64,000 bases of DNA from Streptomyces cellulosae (GCF_000721105.1 NZ_JOEV01000016.1:1-64000); one strand, 5' to 3'. Shown: positions 25,537 through 34,101, counted from the stretch's first letter. A program made the numbers and translations. The notes: generated from the letters alone by a model not told the origin.

Positions 25537-25638
25537 GCCGTCGAGTGTGGTGCGCGTCACGTCGTACGGCATGAGTGCGCGTACTCAGGTCCTACTCGGA
25601 ATACGCCTCACCTGCCCGCCCCCGGGCAGACTCCGCAC

Positions 25639-26085
25639 ATGGACTGGAACCGTTACCGCTTCCGCAGCCGGTGGCGCCTGCCCGCCGCGCCCACCGTCGT
25701 GTACGCCGCACTGGAGCGGGTCGAGGACTATCCGCGCTGGTGGCACCAGGTACGCGAGGTGAACCGGATCGACGACTCGACGGGCGTCGTCCGCATCCGC
25801 TCCCTCCTGCCGTACGACCTGACCGTCACCGTCCGCGAGATGCGGCGGGACCCGGCGGCCGGGGTCCTGGAGACCACCGTGTCCGGGGACATCGACGGCT
25901 GGGCACGCTGGACGGTCACCGCGGACGGCACCGGCAGCCTGGCCCGCTACGAGCAGGTGGTCGACGTCAGCAAGCCGCTGCTCAGGCGATTCGCCGTACC
26001 CGGACGGCCGGTCTTCCGCGCCAACCACTGGCTGATGATGCGGGCCGGGCGGCGCGGACTGGCCGGCCACCTGACAACGGTTTGA
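25639..26085 (+). CDS. SRPBCC-fold (polyketide cyclase/START-like) protein
   Basis: 148 residues. Begins MDWNRYRFRSRWRLPAAP, followed by VVYAALERVEDYPRWW, the classical entry to a START/SRPBCC hydrophobic-pocket fold, then alternating beta strands and a C-terminal long helix (NHWLMMRAGRRGLAGHL). Such proteins bind a lipid, aromatic or polyketide ligand; the ligand is unknown and no polyketide genes are nearby. CAGACT (25627-25632) lies six bases before the ATG with no ribosome site, so this is another possible leaderless gene. It diverges from the giant membrane protein. Confidence 0.78.
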   Translation: MDWNRYRFRSRWRLPAAPTVVYAALERVEDYPRWWHQVREVNRIDDSTGVVRIRSLLPYDLTVTVREMRRDPAAGVLETTVSGDIDGWARWTVTADGTGSLARYEQVVDVSKPLLRRFAVPGRPVFRANHWLMMRAGRRGLAGHLTTV

Positions 26086-26111
26086 AGGAAACCCGCGGGG
26101 ACCTGTATTGT
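26082..26111 (+). promoter_or_regulatory. Promoter of tRNA-Val copy 2
   Basis: TTGAAG (26082-26087), 18-base spacer, TATTGT (26106-26111). The -35 overlaps the stop codon of the preceding gene. Confidence 0.6.
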
Positions 26112-26124
26112 TCAGTGCGTTCCC

Positions 26125-26196
26125 GGGCGATTAGCTCAGTGGGAGAGCGCTTCGTTCACACCGAAGAGGTCACTGGTTCGAACCCAGTATCGCCCA
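26125..26196 (+). tRNA. tRNA-Val(CAC), copy 2
   Basis: 72 bases, identical to the gene at 15841-15912: acceptor GGGCGAT/ATCGCCC, anticodon CAC, discriminator A. Confidence 0.97.
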
Positions 26197-26202
26197 CCGG
26201 GA

Positions 26203-26233
26203 AAGGCCGGTCCGCCTGAGGCGGACCGGCCTT
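26203..26233. terminator. Terminator shared by tRNA-Val copy 2 and the exonuclease gene
   Basis: AAGGCCGGTCCGCC (26203-26216) pairs perfectly with GGCGGACCGGCCTT (26220-26233) around TGA. It lies between a plus-strand tRNA and a minus-strand stop at 26236, and the A and T flanks suit both directions. Confidence 0.85.
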
Positions 26234-26235
26234 CT

Positions 26236-26961
26236 TCATGCCGCGGCCGGCATGTCCGGGCGCAGCGGCCACGCCGGATCCACCGTCTCCTCCGTGCCGC
26301 TGCGGGCGAACCACGCCTGCAGGCCCCGTGCCTGCGCGGCATGCCACACGGCCTGGAGCGTGTGCAGCTCGGCCGGGCTCAGCCGCTCCAGCCGCACCGC
26401 GAAACGGCGCCCCACCGCCCGTACGACATCCAGCGCGGCCAGTGCGTCGGCCCCCGCGTCGTGCGCGCCCTCCAGTGTGACGCCGTAGTGCGCGCACAGG
26501 TCGGTGAGCGTGCGGCGGCCCTTGCGGTAGCGGTCCAGGTGCTTGTCGAGAACCCTCGGGTCGAGCACCAGCAAGGGGGAGGTCTCGAACCAGCGGTCCA
26601 GGGGCGAGGCACGGTGCCGGCGCAACTCCCGGTCCAGGAGCGTCAGGTCGAACGGTGCGTTCATCACCACCAACGGCCGCCCGGCCAGGGCCTGTTCGGC
26701 CAGCGCCTCGGCTATCTCGTACATCACCGGAGCGGGCCAGCGGCCGTTGTGCCGCAGATGCTCCTCCGTCAGTCCGTGCACCTCCGTCGCCCCGGCGGGC
26801 ACCGGCACGCCCGGGTTCACCAGCCACCGGGTCACCCGCGGCCGGGTGCCCGGGGCGTCCTGGACGACGACGGCGGCCGACACGATCCGGTCGGTCTCGA
26901 CGTCCACGCCCGTGGTCTCCGTGTCGAAAGCAGCCAGCGGCCCTTCGTACCAGCAAGCCAT
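26236..26961 (-). CDS. DnaQ-like DEDDh 3'-5' exonuclease
   Basis: 241 residues. All five metal and catalytic residues of the DEDDh group are visible: D13 and E15 in FDTETTGVD (Exo I), D105 in MNAPFDLTLLDREL (Exo II), and H167 with D172 in GAHDAGADALAAL (Exo III). It is a stand-alone exonuclease similar in size to the epsilon subunit or to RNase-T-like enzymes, acting on single-stranded DNA or RNA ends in the cytoplasm. Which nucleic acid cannot be said. The ATG follows GGGTAGGT. The long upstream frame beyond this start is a shadow. It is divergent from the DUF4365-like pair. Confidence 0.9.
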   Translation of the reverse strand: MACWYEGPLAAFDTETTGVDVETDRIVSAAVVVQDAPGTRPRVTRWLVNPGVPVPAGATEVHGLTEEHLRHNGRWPAPVMYEIAEALAEQALAGRPLVVMNAPFDLTLLDRELRRHRASPLDRWFETSPLLVLDPRVLDKHLDRYRKGRRTLTDLCAHYGVTLEGAHDAGADALAALDVVRAVGRRFAVRLERLSPAELHTLQAVWHAAQARGLQAWFARSGTEETVDPAWPLRPDMPAAA

Positions 26962-27153
26962 ACCTACCCAACCCCTCATCCACCCGCGGCAGCTGACGCC
27001 CCGTCGTCTGCCCCGTTTGGTGATACCCGGGCTGTTTGCGCCGTACGCCGGAAGGACACAACAGGAATACGGGTCTTTGCAGTTCAGCGGCCCGGCGCGG
27101 GATGCACTCGGCCCAGGCATGGGCATTTCACCTGTTCTGGAAGGCTGTTGGTC

Positions 27154-27720
27154 ATGGCGATAGCGCAGCCCGAGCGGGGCGGGCTGCTGCCCGAACGCAC
27201 GGCTTCCCATCGCGGCACACTCGCCACCACCGCCTGCATGGAGACCCTGCAGGTGGGCTACTTGCACGCGGTCGCGGCGGCGGCCGGCTGCTCGTTGTCG
27301 CAGCCCTTTCCGGACAACGGCATCGACTGGCACGTCAGCCACGGCTCGCCCGGGCACACCGTCGACGACGAGGTCACCATCAAGGTGCAGTTGAAATGCA
27401 CCTACCAGGTCCCGCCGAACCCTCCCGGGCGCACGTTCTCCTTCACGCTCGACAACGACCACCTGCGCAAGCTCGCCCGCAGTCCGGTCTCGGTGCACAA
27501 GATCCTCGTGGTGATGCTCGTGCCCAGATCGCAGGACGACTGGTTGCGGGCCGGCCACGACCGGCTCGACCTGAGGCACTGCTGCTACTGGGTCAACCTC
27601 GCCGGTCACCCGATCACCGGCCGGACCCGGACCACCGTGCGGATACCGACCTCGCGCATCTTCGACGACCGGGCGCTGTGCGAGATCATGACGCGGGTCG
27701 GGACCGGAGGCAGACCATGA
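27154..27720 (+). CDS. DUF4365-like protein, putative PD-(D/E)XK nuclease fold
   Basis: 188 residues. After a short leader comes ERTASHRGTLATTACMETLQ, then DNGIDWHV and VTIKVQLKCTY. The order E30 ... D58 ... Q79-L-K81 is the arrangement of a PD-(D/E)XK nuclease core with the Gln variant of the last acidic residue, as in DUF4365. Two adjacent cysteines (HCCYW) are near residue 143. GGAAGG (27139-27144) lies nine bases before the ATG. It is followed by a 4-base overlapping gene of unknown function, so the two products probably work together. Endonuclease activity is an inference from the fold; repair, recombination or defence roles are all possible. Confidence 0.6.
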   Translation: MAIAQPERGGLLPERTASHRGTLATTACMETLQVGYLHAVAAAAGCSLSQPFPDNGIDWHVSHGSPGHTVDDEVTIKVQLKCTYQVPPNPPGRTFSFTLDNDHLRKLARSPVSVHKILVVMLVPRSQDDWLRAGHDRLDLRHCCYWVNLAGHPITGRTRTTVRIPTSRIFDDRALCEIMTRVGTGGRP

Positions 27721-28949
27721 CGCACCGCCCGCTGGAAGAGCCACTGCGGCCCGTACGACCGCATCCCGTCGACCAGGCCGCCGTCACCTGGACCCGTCCC
27801 GCCGACCCCGCCGACGTCGATCCCGCCGTGCTCGGCGCCCTGCTGCACCGGCACGGCTGGCAGCGGCGCGGCGGCGCGGCCGGGCGCTACGGCCGCTGGA
27901 CCCCGCCCGGACCGGGCGGCGGCATGAGTCTGCTGGTGCCCGAGAGCCGCGCCTTCCCCGACAGCGACGACCTGCTCGGCGAGGCGCTGCTCGCGCTGTC
28001 CCGCAGCGCCGTGCCCTCGGCGCGTGAGGTGCTGGTCTCCCTCGCCGTGCCCAGCGACGAGATCCGCTGGTGGCGCGACGTCCCCACCGGACCGGCCGGC
28101 GCCGCTCCCTGGACGGTCGAGGAGCAACTGCGGACGGCCGCCCGGCAGATGCTGCTCGCCGGAGCGCTCGCCACGCGCGCGCGTGCCGGCTACTACGGCG
28201 CCCGCTACCGGCGCACCGCCGCCACGGCCCTGGAGAACGTGCTCGTCGGCACCGCGGGCGAGGGCCGCCGCCTGACCGCGTTCGTCCCCGTCGACACCGG
28301 CCGTCCGCTCGCCGTCCGCCTGCACCAGGCCCTGTACGCCGCCCGCGAGGCCGTCGACTACCAGCGCGCCACCGGCGGCATGGACGCCTTCGACGGAGCG
28401 GTGGAGGCGGGCGTGAGCCGTGAGCTCACGGAGGCGCTGATCGCCCTCGTGCGCGGTACGGAAGGCGCACGGGTCGCCGTCGAGTGGGCACCCGCGGCCG
28501 GGGTCCCCGAGGACTGCGCGGCCGGCGGCGAGCCCGTCGAGTTCTCGCCCGGCGACCTGCCCGTCCTGCGCGCGGCCGGCGCCCGCTATCTGCGCGAGGA
28601 GCCCTCCATGCCGGTGCGGATCACCGGGGCCGTGGTCCGGATGCGCAGGTCGGGGCCGCGCGGGGAGGGGGCGGTACGGCTGCGGGTGATCGCCGGGGCG
28701 GAGGTCCCGCACGTCCGGCTGACCCTGGACGAGGAGTCCTACCGGATCGCCGGACACGCGCACCTCGTCGGACTGCCGGTGCGGGTGCTCGGTCGGCTGG
28801 AGAGCCGGGGCGGCTTCCGGCGGCTGACGGACGCCTCCGAGGTCGTACCGGTGCAGGTGGACGAGGCGGAGCGGGACCGTCTGATGAAGTCCCTGCAGGA
28901 CACCGCGGAGATCACGGCCTTCTTCGAGGAGACCTGCGGAGGGGAGTGA
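27717..28949 (+). CDS. Uncharacterised partner of the DUF4365-like protein
   Basis: 410 residues, start at an ATGA overlap with the upstream gene. Residues about 30-90 form a small domain with WQRRGGAAGRYGRWTP. Residues about 95-260 are alpha-helical and Ala/Arg-rich. Residues about 295-385 look like a beta-barrel of SH3 or OB type (MPVRITGAVVRMRR, VRLTLDEESYRIAGHAH, VRVLGRLESRGGFRRLTD), a form often used to bind nucleic acid or peptides. The chain ends in an acidic helix (LQDTAEITAFFEETCGGE). I do not recognise the protein family. No transmembrane segment or signal peptide is visible. Codon use is that of the core chromosome, so recent transfer is not indicated. Confidence 0.6.
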   Translation: MTHRPLEEPLRPVRPHPVDQAAVTWTRPADPADVDPAVLGALLHRHGWQRRGGAAGRYGRWTPPGPGGGMSLLVPESRAFPDSDDLLGEALLALSRSAVPSAREVLVSLAVPSDEIRWWRDVPTGPAGAAPWTVEEQLRTAARQMLLAGALATRARAGYYGARYRRTAATALENVLVGTAGEGRRLTAFVPVDTGRPLAVRLHQALYAAREAVDYQRATGGMDAFDGAVEAGVSRELTEALIALVRGTEGARVAVEWAPAAGVPEDCAAGGEPVEFSPGDLPVLRAAGARYLREEPSMPVRITGAVVRMRRSGPRGEGAVRLRVIAGAEVPHVRLTLDEESYRIAGHAHLVGLPVRVLGRLESRGGFRRLTDASEVVPVQVDEAERDRLMKSLQDTAEITAFFEETCGGE

Positions 28950-29111
28950 GGGCGGCAGCCTGTGGGGGAGCGAGGGCGGGGGCCGTGAGGGAGTGAGGCG
29001 AAGGCGCGTGGGGGACTGAGAGCAGGGCCCGTGGGGCTGATGCGCCGGTGGGGGAGACCGGGGCGGTCGGGGCGGTGGTCATCCGTTTAGCGGTCGGGGG
29101 GCGCGGGTCGG

Positions 29112-29117
29112 TACGAT
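29112..29117 (+). promoter_or_regulatory. Possible -10 box of thrS
   Basis: TACGAT, 59 bases before the thrS start, without a good -35. The 28950-29111 stretch upstream shows no gene or convincing structure; I see no T-box elements. Confidence 0.35.
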
Positions 29118-29176
29118 CCGGTCATGCGCGCGCTCCCGGTATGGCGCCGCAGTCCGCCTTCAGTCAGGAGAGACCG

Positions 29177-31153
29177 GTGTCAGACGTCCGTGTGATCATC
29201 CAACGCGATTCCGAGCGGGAAGAGCGCGTGGTGACGACGGGCACTACGGCCGCCGAGCTCTTCGCCGGCGAGCGTTCGATCGTCGCCGCGCGGGTGGGCG
29301 GCGAGCTCAAGGACCTGTCGTACGTCCTGTCCGAGGGCGAGGAGGTCGAGGGCGTCGAGATCTCGTCCGAGGACGGCCTCAACATCCTGCGCCACTCCAC
29401 CGCTCACGTGATGGCGCAGGCCGTGCAGGAGCTCTTCCCCGAGGCCAAGCTGGGCATCGGTCCGCCGGTCAAGGACGGCTTCTACTACGACTTCGACGTC
29501 GAGAAGCCGTTCACCCCCGAGGATCTCAAGGCCATCGAGAAGAAGATGCAGGAGATCCAGAAGCGGGGGCAGAGGTTCTCCCGCCGCGTGGTCACCGACG
29601 AGGCCGCCCGCGAGGAACTGGCCGACGAGCCGTACAAGCTGGAGCTGATCGGCCTCAAGGGCTCGGCGTCGAGTGACGACGGCGCGGACGTCGAGGTCGG
29701 CGCCGGTGAGCTGACGATCTACGACAACCTCGACGCCAGGACCGGCGAGCTGTGCTGGAAGGACCTCTGCCGCGGTCCCCACCTGCCCACCACCCGGAAC
29801 ATCCCGGCGTTCAAGCTCATGCGCAACGCGGCCGCCTACTGGCGCGGCAGCGAGAAGAACCCGATGCTCCAGCGCATCTACGGCACGGCCTGGCCGACCA
29901 AGGACGAGCTGAAGGCGCACCTCGACTTCCTCGCCGAGGCCGAGAAGCGCGACCACCGCAAGCTGGGCTCCGAGCTCGACCTGTTCTCCATCCCGGAGCA
30001 GATCGGCTCCGGCCTCGCCGTCTTCCACCCCAAGGGCGGCGTCATCCGCCGGGTCATGGAGGACTACTCGCGCCGCCGCCACGAGGAGGAGGGCTACGAG
30101 TTCGTCTACACCCCGCACGCGACGAAGGGGAAGCTCTTCGAGACCTCGGGCCACCTGGACTGGTACGCCGACGGCATGTACCCGCCCATGCAGCTCGACG
30201 AGGGCGTGGACTACTACCTCAAGCCCATGAACTGCCCGATGCACAACCTGATCTTCGACGCGCGCGGCCGCTCGTACCGTGAACTGCCGCTGCGCCTCTT
30301 CGAGTTCGGGACGGTGTACCGGTACGAGAAGTCGGGTGTCGTACACGGCCTGACCCGGGCCCGCGGTTTCACGCAGGACGACGCGCACATCTACTGCACC
30401 CGCGAGCAGATGTCCCAGGAGCTCGACAAGACGCTCACCTTCGTGCTGAACCTGCTGCGCGACTACGGTCTGACCGACTTCTACCTGGAGCTGTCCACCA
30501 AGGACCCGGAGAAGTTCGTCGGTTCGGACGAGGCATGGGAAGAGGCCACGGAGACGCTGCGCCAGGTCGCGGAGAAGCAGGGGCTGCCCCTGGTCCCGGA
30601 CCCCGGCGGCGCGGCCTTCTACGGCCCGAAGATCTCCGTCCAGACCAAGGACGCCATCGGCCGCACCTGGCAGATGTCGACGATCCAGCTGGACTTCAAC
30701 CTCCCGGAGCGGTTCCAGCTGGAGTACACCTCGCCCGACGGCTCCAAGCAGCGTCCGGTCATGATCCACCGTGCGCTGTTCGGCTCCATCGAGCGGTTCT
30801 TCGCGGTGCTCCTGGAGCACTACGCGGGCGCCTTCCCGGCGTGGCTGGCGCCGGTCCAGGCGGTCGGCATCCCGATCGGGGACGGGCACGTGGAGTACCT
30901 GGAGAAGTTCGCCGCCGCGGCCAAGAGGCAGGGGCTGCGGGTCGAGGTGGACTCCTCCTCGGACCGGATGCAGAAGAAGATCCGCAACGCCCAGAAGCAG
31001 AAGGTGCCCTTCATGGTCATCGCGGGCGACGAGGACATGTCCGGCGGGTCCGTGTCCTTCCGCTACCGCGACGGCTCGCAGGAGAACGGCATCCCGTTCG
31101 ACGAGGCCATCGCGAAGATCGCGAAGGTCGTGGAGGAGCGGGCGCAGGTCTGA
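29177..31153 (+). CDS. thrS: Threonyl-tRNA synthetase
   Basis: 658 residues, normal length. N-terminal TGS domain (about 1-65), the editing/second additional domain with [21 protein letters not shown] (His-rich hydrolytic site) at about 75-100, class II catalytic core from about 250 (motif 2 near [12 protein letters not shown], motif 3 near [15 protein letters not shown]) and a C-terminal anticodon-binding domain (about 550-658). It charges tRNA-Thr in the cytoplasm. The GTG at 29177 follows AGGAGAG. It heads the conserved actinobacterial thrS-HIT-pgsA-pimA neighbourhood, though here an inserted block on the minus strand separates HIT from pgsA. Confidence 0.97.
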   Translation: MSDVRVIIQRDSEREERVVTTGTTAAELFAGERSIVAARVGGELKDLSYVLSEGEEVEGVEISSEDGLNILRHSTAHVMAQAVQELFPEAKLGIGPPVKDGFYYDFDVEKPFTPEDLKAIEKKMQEIQKRGQRFSRRVVTDEAAREELADEPYKLELIGLKGSASSDDGADVEVGAGELTIYDNLDARTGELCWKDLCRGPHLPTTRNIPAFKLMRNAAAYWRGSEKNPMLQRIYGTAWPTKDELKAHLDFLAEAEKRDHRKLGSELDLFSIPEQIGSGLAVFHPKGGVIRRVMEDYSRRRHEEEGYEFVYTPHATKGKLFETSGHLDWYADGMYPPMQLDEGVDYYLKPMNCPMHNLIFDARGRSYRELPLRLFEFGTVYRYEKSGVVHGLTRARGFTQDDAHIYCTREQMSQELDKTLTFVLNLLRDYGLTDFYLELSTKDPEKFVGSDEAWEEATETLRQVAEKQGLPLVPDPGGAAFYGPKISVQTKDAIGRTWQMSTIQLDFNLPERFQLEYTSPDGSKQRPVMIHRALFGSIERFFAVLLEHYAGAFPAWLAPVQAVGIPIGDGHVEYLEKFAAAAKRQGLRVEVDSSSDRMQKKIRNAQKQKVPFMVIAGDEDMSGGSVSFRYRDGSQENGIPFDEAIAKIAKVVEERAQV

Positions 31154-31285
31154 TCCGCTGTCGTCGACAGGCTCTCGGGAGGCTCGGCTTCCCCGGGGCC
31201 TGTCGTCTTTCCTGGCCGTTGAAGACCTGGAGCGTGACCGGCACGACCTCGCCGTGGTCGACGGTTCCCGGCGTGGAGCACCGCC

Positions 31286-31455
31286 GAGCATGGCCCAGGT
31301 CACGTAGGTCAGGGCCAGTGCGGAGTCCCGTACGGCGTCGGCAGGCCGTGCCCGAGGACCCGTACCGCGTTCGAGCCCAGGTACAGCAGGGACGCGACGC
31401 CGAGCGGTACCTCGCTGCGGCGTTCCCAGCCGGCCAGGCGGTCGTCCTTGTCCAC
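31286..31455 (-). pseudogene. Remnant of a potassium-channel-like gene
   Basis: Reading the minus strand from 31455, one frame gives DKDDRLAGWERRSEVPLGVA then SLLYLGSNAVRVLGHGLP. It shifts, and the neighbouring frame continues AVRDSALALTYVTWAM. This is the cytoplasmic start and first membrane helices of the two-to-six-helix ion channels common in actinobacteria (WERR/WEQR-x-PL...). No pore signature (TVGYGD-like) or ligand domain follows on either side. The first frame stops at 31309. So only the 5' fragment of a channel gene, broken by at least one frameshift, seems to be left. The surrounding 31154-31535 contains nothing else that I can support. Confidence 0.55.
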
Positions 31456-31522
31456 CGGGGCCGGCTTGTCCCGGGCCGCTTTTCCCCCAACCCCGGCGAC
31501 ACGGCACGAACGGGCGAAGCCA

Positions 31523-31528
31523 TATGCT
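31523..31528 (+). promoter_or_regulatory. -10 box of the HIT gene, predicted leaderless
   Basis: TATGCT, seven bases before ATG 31536. It overlaps the upstream in-frame ATG at 31524, which argues against that start. Confidence 0.55.
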
Positions 31529-31535
31529 GCACTGC

Positions 31536-32081
31536 ATGACGAGTGAGCCGGAGCAGCAGTGGGGAGTGGGGACCCAGGACGCGTTCCAGCGTCTGTGGAC
31601 GCCCCATCGGATGGCCTACATCCAGGGCGAGAACAAGCCGACCGGCCCGGGTGCCGACGACGGCTGCCCCTTCTGCTCCATCCCGGCCAAGTCCGACGAG
31701 GACGGGCTGATCGTCCGACGTGGTGAGCAGGTCTACGCCGTGCTCAACCTGTACCCGTACAACGGCGGCCACCTGATGGTCGTGCCCTACCGCCATGTCG
31801 CCGACTACACGGACCTCACGGACGCGGAGACGGCCGAGCTGGGCGCCCTGACCAAGCAGGCGATGACCGCCCTGCGCACCGCGTCCGGCGCGCAGGGCTT
31901 CAACATCGGCATGAACCAGGGCTCGGTGGCGGGGGCGGGCATCGCGGCCCACCTTCACCAGCACATCGTCCCGCGCTGGGGCGGCGACACGAACTTCATG
32001 CCGGTGGTCGGCCACACGAGGGTGCTGCCGCAGCTGCTAGCCGACACGAGGAAGATGCTGGCGGACGCCTGGCCCGCGTAG
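31536..32081 (+). CDS. HIT-family protein, Ap4A-phosphorylase-like
   Basis: 181 residues. The histidine triad is H139-L-H141-Q-H143 in AAHLHQHIVPRW, with NLYPYNGGHLMVVPYRH upstream. C44-P-F-C47 near the N-terminus probably bind zinc with later ligands. Synteny (thrS upstream, pgsA downstream) matches Rv2613c of M. tuberculosis, an Ap4A phosphorylase, so it likely cleaves dinucleoside polyphosphates in the cytoplasm. ATG 31536 was chosen over 31524 because a -10-like box covers the latter. There is no Shine-Dalgarno sequence. Confidence 0.87.
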   Translation: MTSEPEQQWGVGTQDAFQRLWTPHRMAYIQGENKPTGPGADDGCPFCSIPAKSDEDGLIVRRGEQVYAVLNLYPYNGGHLMVVPYRHVADYTDLTDAETAELGALTKQAMTALRTASGAQGFNIGMNQGSVAGAGIAAHLHQHIVPRWGGDTNFMPVVGHTRVLPQLLADTRKMLADAWPA

Positions 32082-32187
32082 CCCGCCGAGCCCTGGGGCA
32101 CGCGGGTGCGGGCATCGCCCCGCCCGTCCGGCGTTCTGCCCTGTCCGGCGATTCCTCGAGGACGAGGCCGTTCAGGCCGAAGGGGGC

Positions 32188-32206
32188 CCGGGGCGGCGGG
32201 CCCCGG
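32188..32206. terminator. Hairpin between convergent HIT and membrane protein genes
   Basis: CCGGGGC (32188-32194) and GCCCCGG (32200-32206) pair around GGCGG. It lies between the stops at 32081 and 32243. Confidence 0.45.
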
Positions 32207-32242
32207 ACGGGCCTCCGCGCCCAAGCCCCCACCGCCGGAGGC

Positions 32243-33901
32243 CTACGCGTCGTACAGATCCGCCTTACTCGGCGAGGTGTCCTGCACCGCCGTGCTGAGG
32301 AACGCCGACCGTGTGCCGAACTTCTCCGTGTCCACGCCGTTCTCCGTCAGCACCCGGATCGCCGCCGCGTGCACCACCCGCAGGACCGGCGTCGCGGCAC
32401 GCAACGCGTCGTCGGCCATGAAGCGGTGCCGCCACGGCTTGTCCGCCCAGGCGTGCCGCAGTCCGAAGGGTTCGGGGAGCGTCAGGCTGCCGCCGAGCCA
32501 GTTGAGCAGTGGGGGGTACCAGGTCAGGGGTGCCCGGGCCGTCAGTCGCACCACCTCGTCCGCGTCGACCAGGGGAAGCCTCACCTTCCGGGTCTCCCAG
32601 AACTTCAGTGACTTCGCGACTTCCTTCTCCTTGGCCTCCGGCTTGGAGGTGAACAGCCCGTGCACCGGCCCCAGCGCGTGCCCGGTCACCTCGATGCGCA
32701 GGGTCTCGTGCAGCACGGTCACCGTGATCAGCATGGTGATGACCAGCTGCCCGTCCCACAGCGTCCACTGCACACCCAGGTAGTGCCGGTCGCCCGCGCC
32801 GAACTGCTGCTTGTTGCAGATGTCCTGTATGGCGTGCGACTTGACCTGGTACGCCTCCACGTCCGTGCCCTCGGGCCGGGACACCTCCTTCGTGTTCTCC
32901 CCTACGGGGGTGACGACCCAGTGGCGTATCGACGGCTTCGTGAAGCCGCCGGTGTTCAGCGGGCCGCGCTCCAGCATGCGCAGCTGGTCGTGGATCGCGC
33001 GTATGACGTCCCAGCTGCGGAAGGGGTGGATCTCACGGGTGGGGTCGGCGGGGAGCAGGTCCTCGGCGAGCTGCCAGATGCCCCAGCGGGTGCCCATCCC
33101 GAGTATGCCCTTGGGCCCGGCGTAGAAGACCGAGTTGGACTGCTGCTCGGCGCTCAACCTGGCGAGGGACTGGCGCAGTTGCTCGGCCGCCGTCTCCTTG
33201 GGGCTGGTCGGCACCGCCTCGGGCACCTTCGCACCGACGCTGCTGCCGGAGAGCAGGCTGTTCCAGCGCTCCCGCAGGTCCTTCGCCGTGCGCTCACAGA
33301 TCTGCTTGGCCCAGAACCAGCCGACCACCGGCAGGACCACCGCCGCGCGCGCGTACCAGGCCCAGAAGCCCGAGAACGGCATCTTGACCAGGAAGATCAC
33401 GGCGAGGGCGCCCACTCCGACGAGCAGTGCGGTGGCCAGGGCGCCGGCCCTGCCCTCCTGTTTGGCGATCGTCGTGCGGATCTGGAACACCAGCAGCCAG
33501 ATGAGCAGGCCGGGCAGGAACAGCAGCCCGCACAGCACCATGACGATGGTGAGCAGGTTGTCCCGTTCCCTGCGGATGTTGTTTGCCGCGAGGCAGTGCT
33601 CGACCACGACCTGCGGCTCGGCGCCGAAGGACTGGATGAGCGGCTTGCGGCCGGCCCCGAGCATGCGGGCGATCACGGCGGTGGAGAAGGCTTCCCCCAG
33701 GTTGGGGCGGAAGATCCTTGTCCACGTGCGGCCGCCCGAGACGGCCGACTGGTGCCACTCGTTGTTGGCCTTGAGGATCTCCTCGACCGGACTGTCCCGA
33801 TAGGCCGCCGAGGCCAGCGCGAACGTCGCCGTCTGGTCCCCGTCGCCCGTGCGCGGCACCTGCGGACCGAAGATGTCCGCGTAACCGCTCTGAACGGTCA
33901 T
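32243..33901 (-). CDS. Uncharacterised membrane protein with large cytoplasmic regions
   Basis: 552 residues from ATG 33901 (GGGGGCGGG just upstream). An N-terminal soluble part of about 90 residues is followed by three to four membrane helices (about 95-125, 137-160, 165-190; VMVLCGLLFLPGLLIWLLVF is the first). A large soluble C-terminal part of about 350 residues contains another hydrophobic stretch near VITMLITVTVLHETLRIEV. Conserved-looking segments are FYAGPKGILGMGTRWG and HPFRSWDVIRAI. I do not recognise the family. It lies in the block between HIT and pgsA that is absent from the mycobacterial gene order. Confidence 0.75.
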   Translation of the reverse strand: MTVQSGYADIFGPQVPRTGDGDQTATFALASAAYRDSPVEEILKANNEWHQSAVSGGRTWTRIFRPNLGEAFSTAVIARMLGAGRKPLIQSFGAEPQVVVEHCLAANNIRRERDNLLTIVMVLCGLLFLPGLLIWLLVFQIRTTIAKQEGRAGALATALLVGVGALAVIFLVKMPFSGFWAWYARAAVVLPVVGWFWAKQICERTAKDLRERWNSLLSGSSVGAKVPEAVPTSPKETAAEQLRQSLARLSAEQQSNSVFYAGPKGILGMGTRWGIWQLAEDLLPADPTREIHPFRSWDVIRAIHDQLRMLERGPLNTGGFTKPSIRHWVVTPVGENTKEVSRPEGTDVEAYQVKSHAIQDICNKQQFGAGDRHYLGVQWTLWDGQLVITMLITVTVLHETLRIEVTGHALGPVHGLFTSKPEAKEKEVAKSLKFWETRKVRLPLVDADEVVRLTARAPLTWYPPLLNWLGGSLTLPEPFGLRHAWADKPWRHRFMADDALRAATPVLRVVHAAAIRVLTENGVDTEKFGTRSAFLSTAVQDTSPSKADLYDA

Positions 33902-34025
33902 TCCCGCCCCCGATCGCCGCGAGTCCTGCTCCTGCGGCCTTCCCGACTTCCGTGCTCCGCACACCTGTTGATCAGGTCATCAGCGTATCCGCAGGCAGTG
34001 ACATCCGTCGGCGGATGCCCCAACT

Positions 34026-34101
34026 GCCGTCGGCGCACGCCTCACTCCGGCCGGCGCACGCCCCACTACGGCCGGCGCGCACCCCCCACAGCCGTCGGCG
34101 G
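34026..34101. repeat. Imperfect 21-bp repeats in an intergenic region
   Basis: GCCGTCGGCGCACGCC-, CGGCCGGCGCACGCCCC- and CGGCCGGCGCGCACCCC- blocks are spaced 21 bases apart (key GGCGC at 34032, 34053, 34074), with a fourth degenerate copy near 34091. They lie between two minus-strand genes (33902-34170), which otherwise shows no gene. Confidence 0.6.

Noticed and set aside
28950..29176. T-box riboswitch for thrS
   Set aside because: The leader from the likely -10 box is under 60 bases and I found no T-box core sequence or specifier stem.
29180..31537. 785-codon minus-strand frame opposite thrS
   Set aside because: It mirrors thrS, has a composition typical of antisense frames in high-GC DNA and no ribosome site; only the 31286-31455 part is kept, as a channel remnant in mixed frames.
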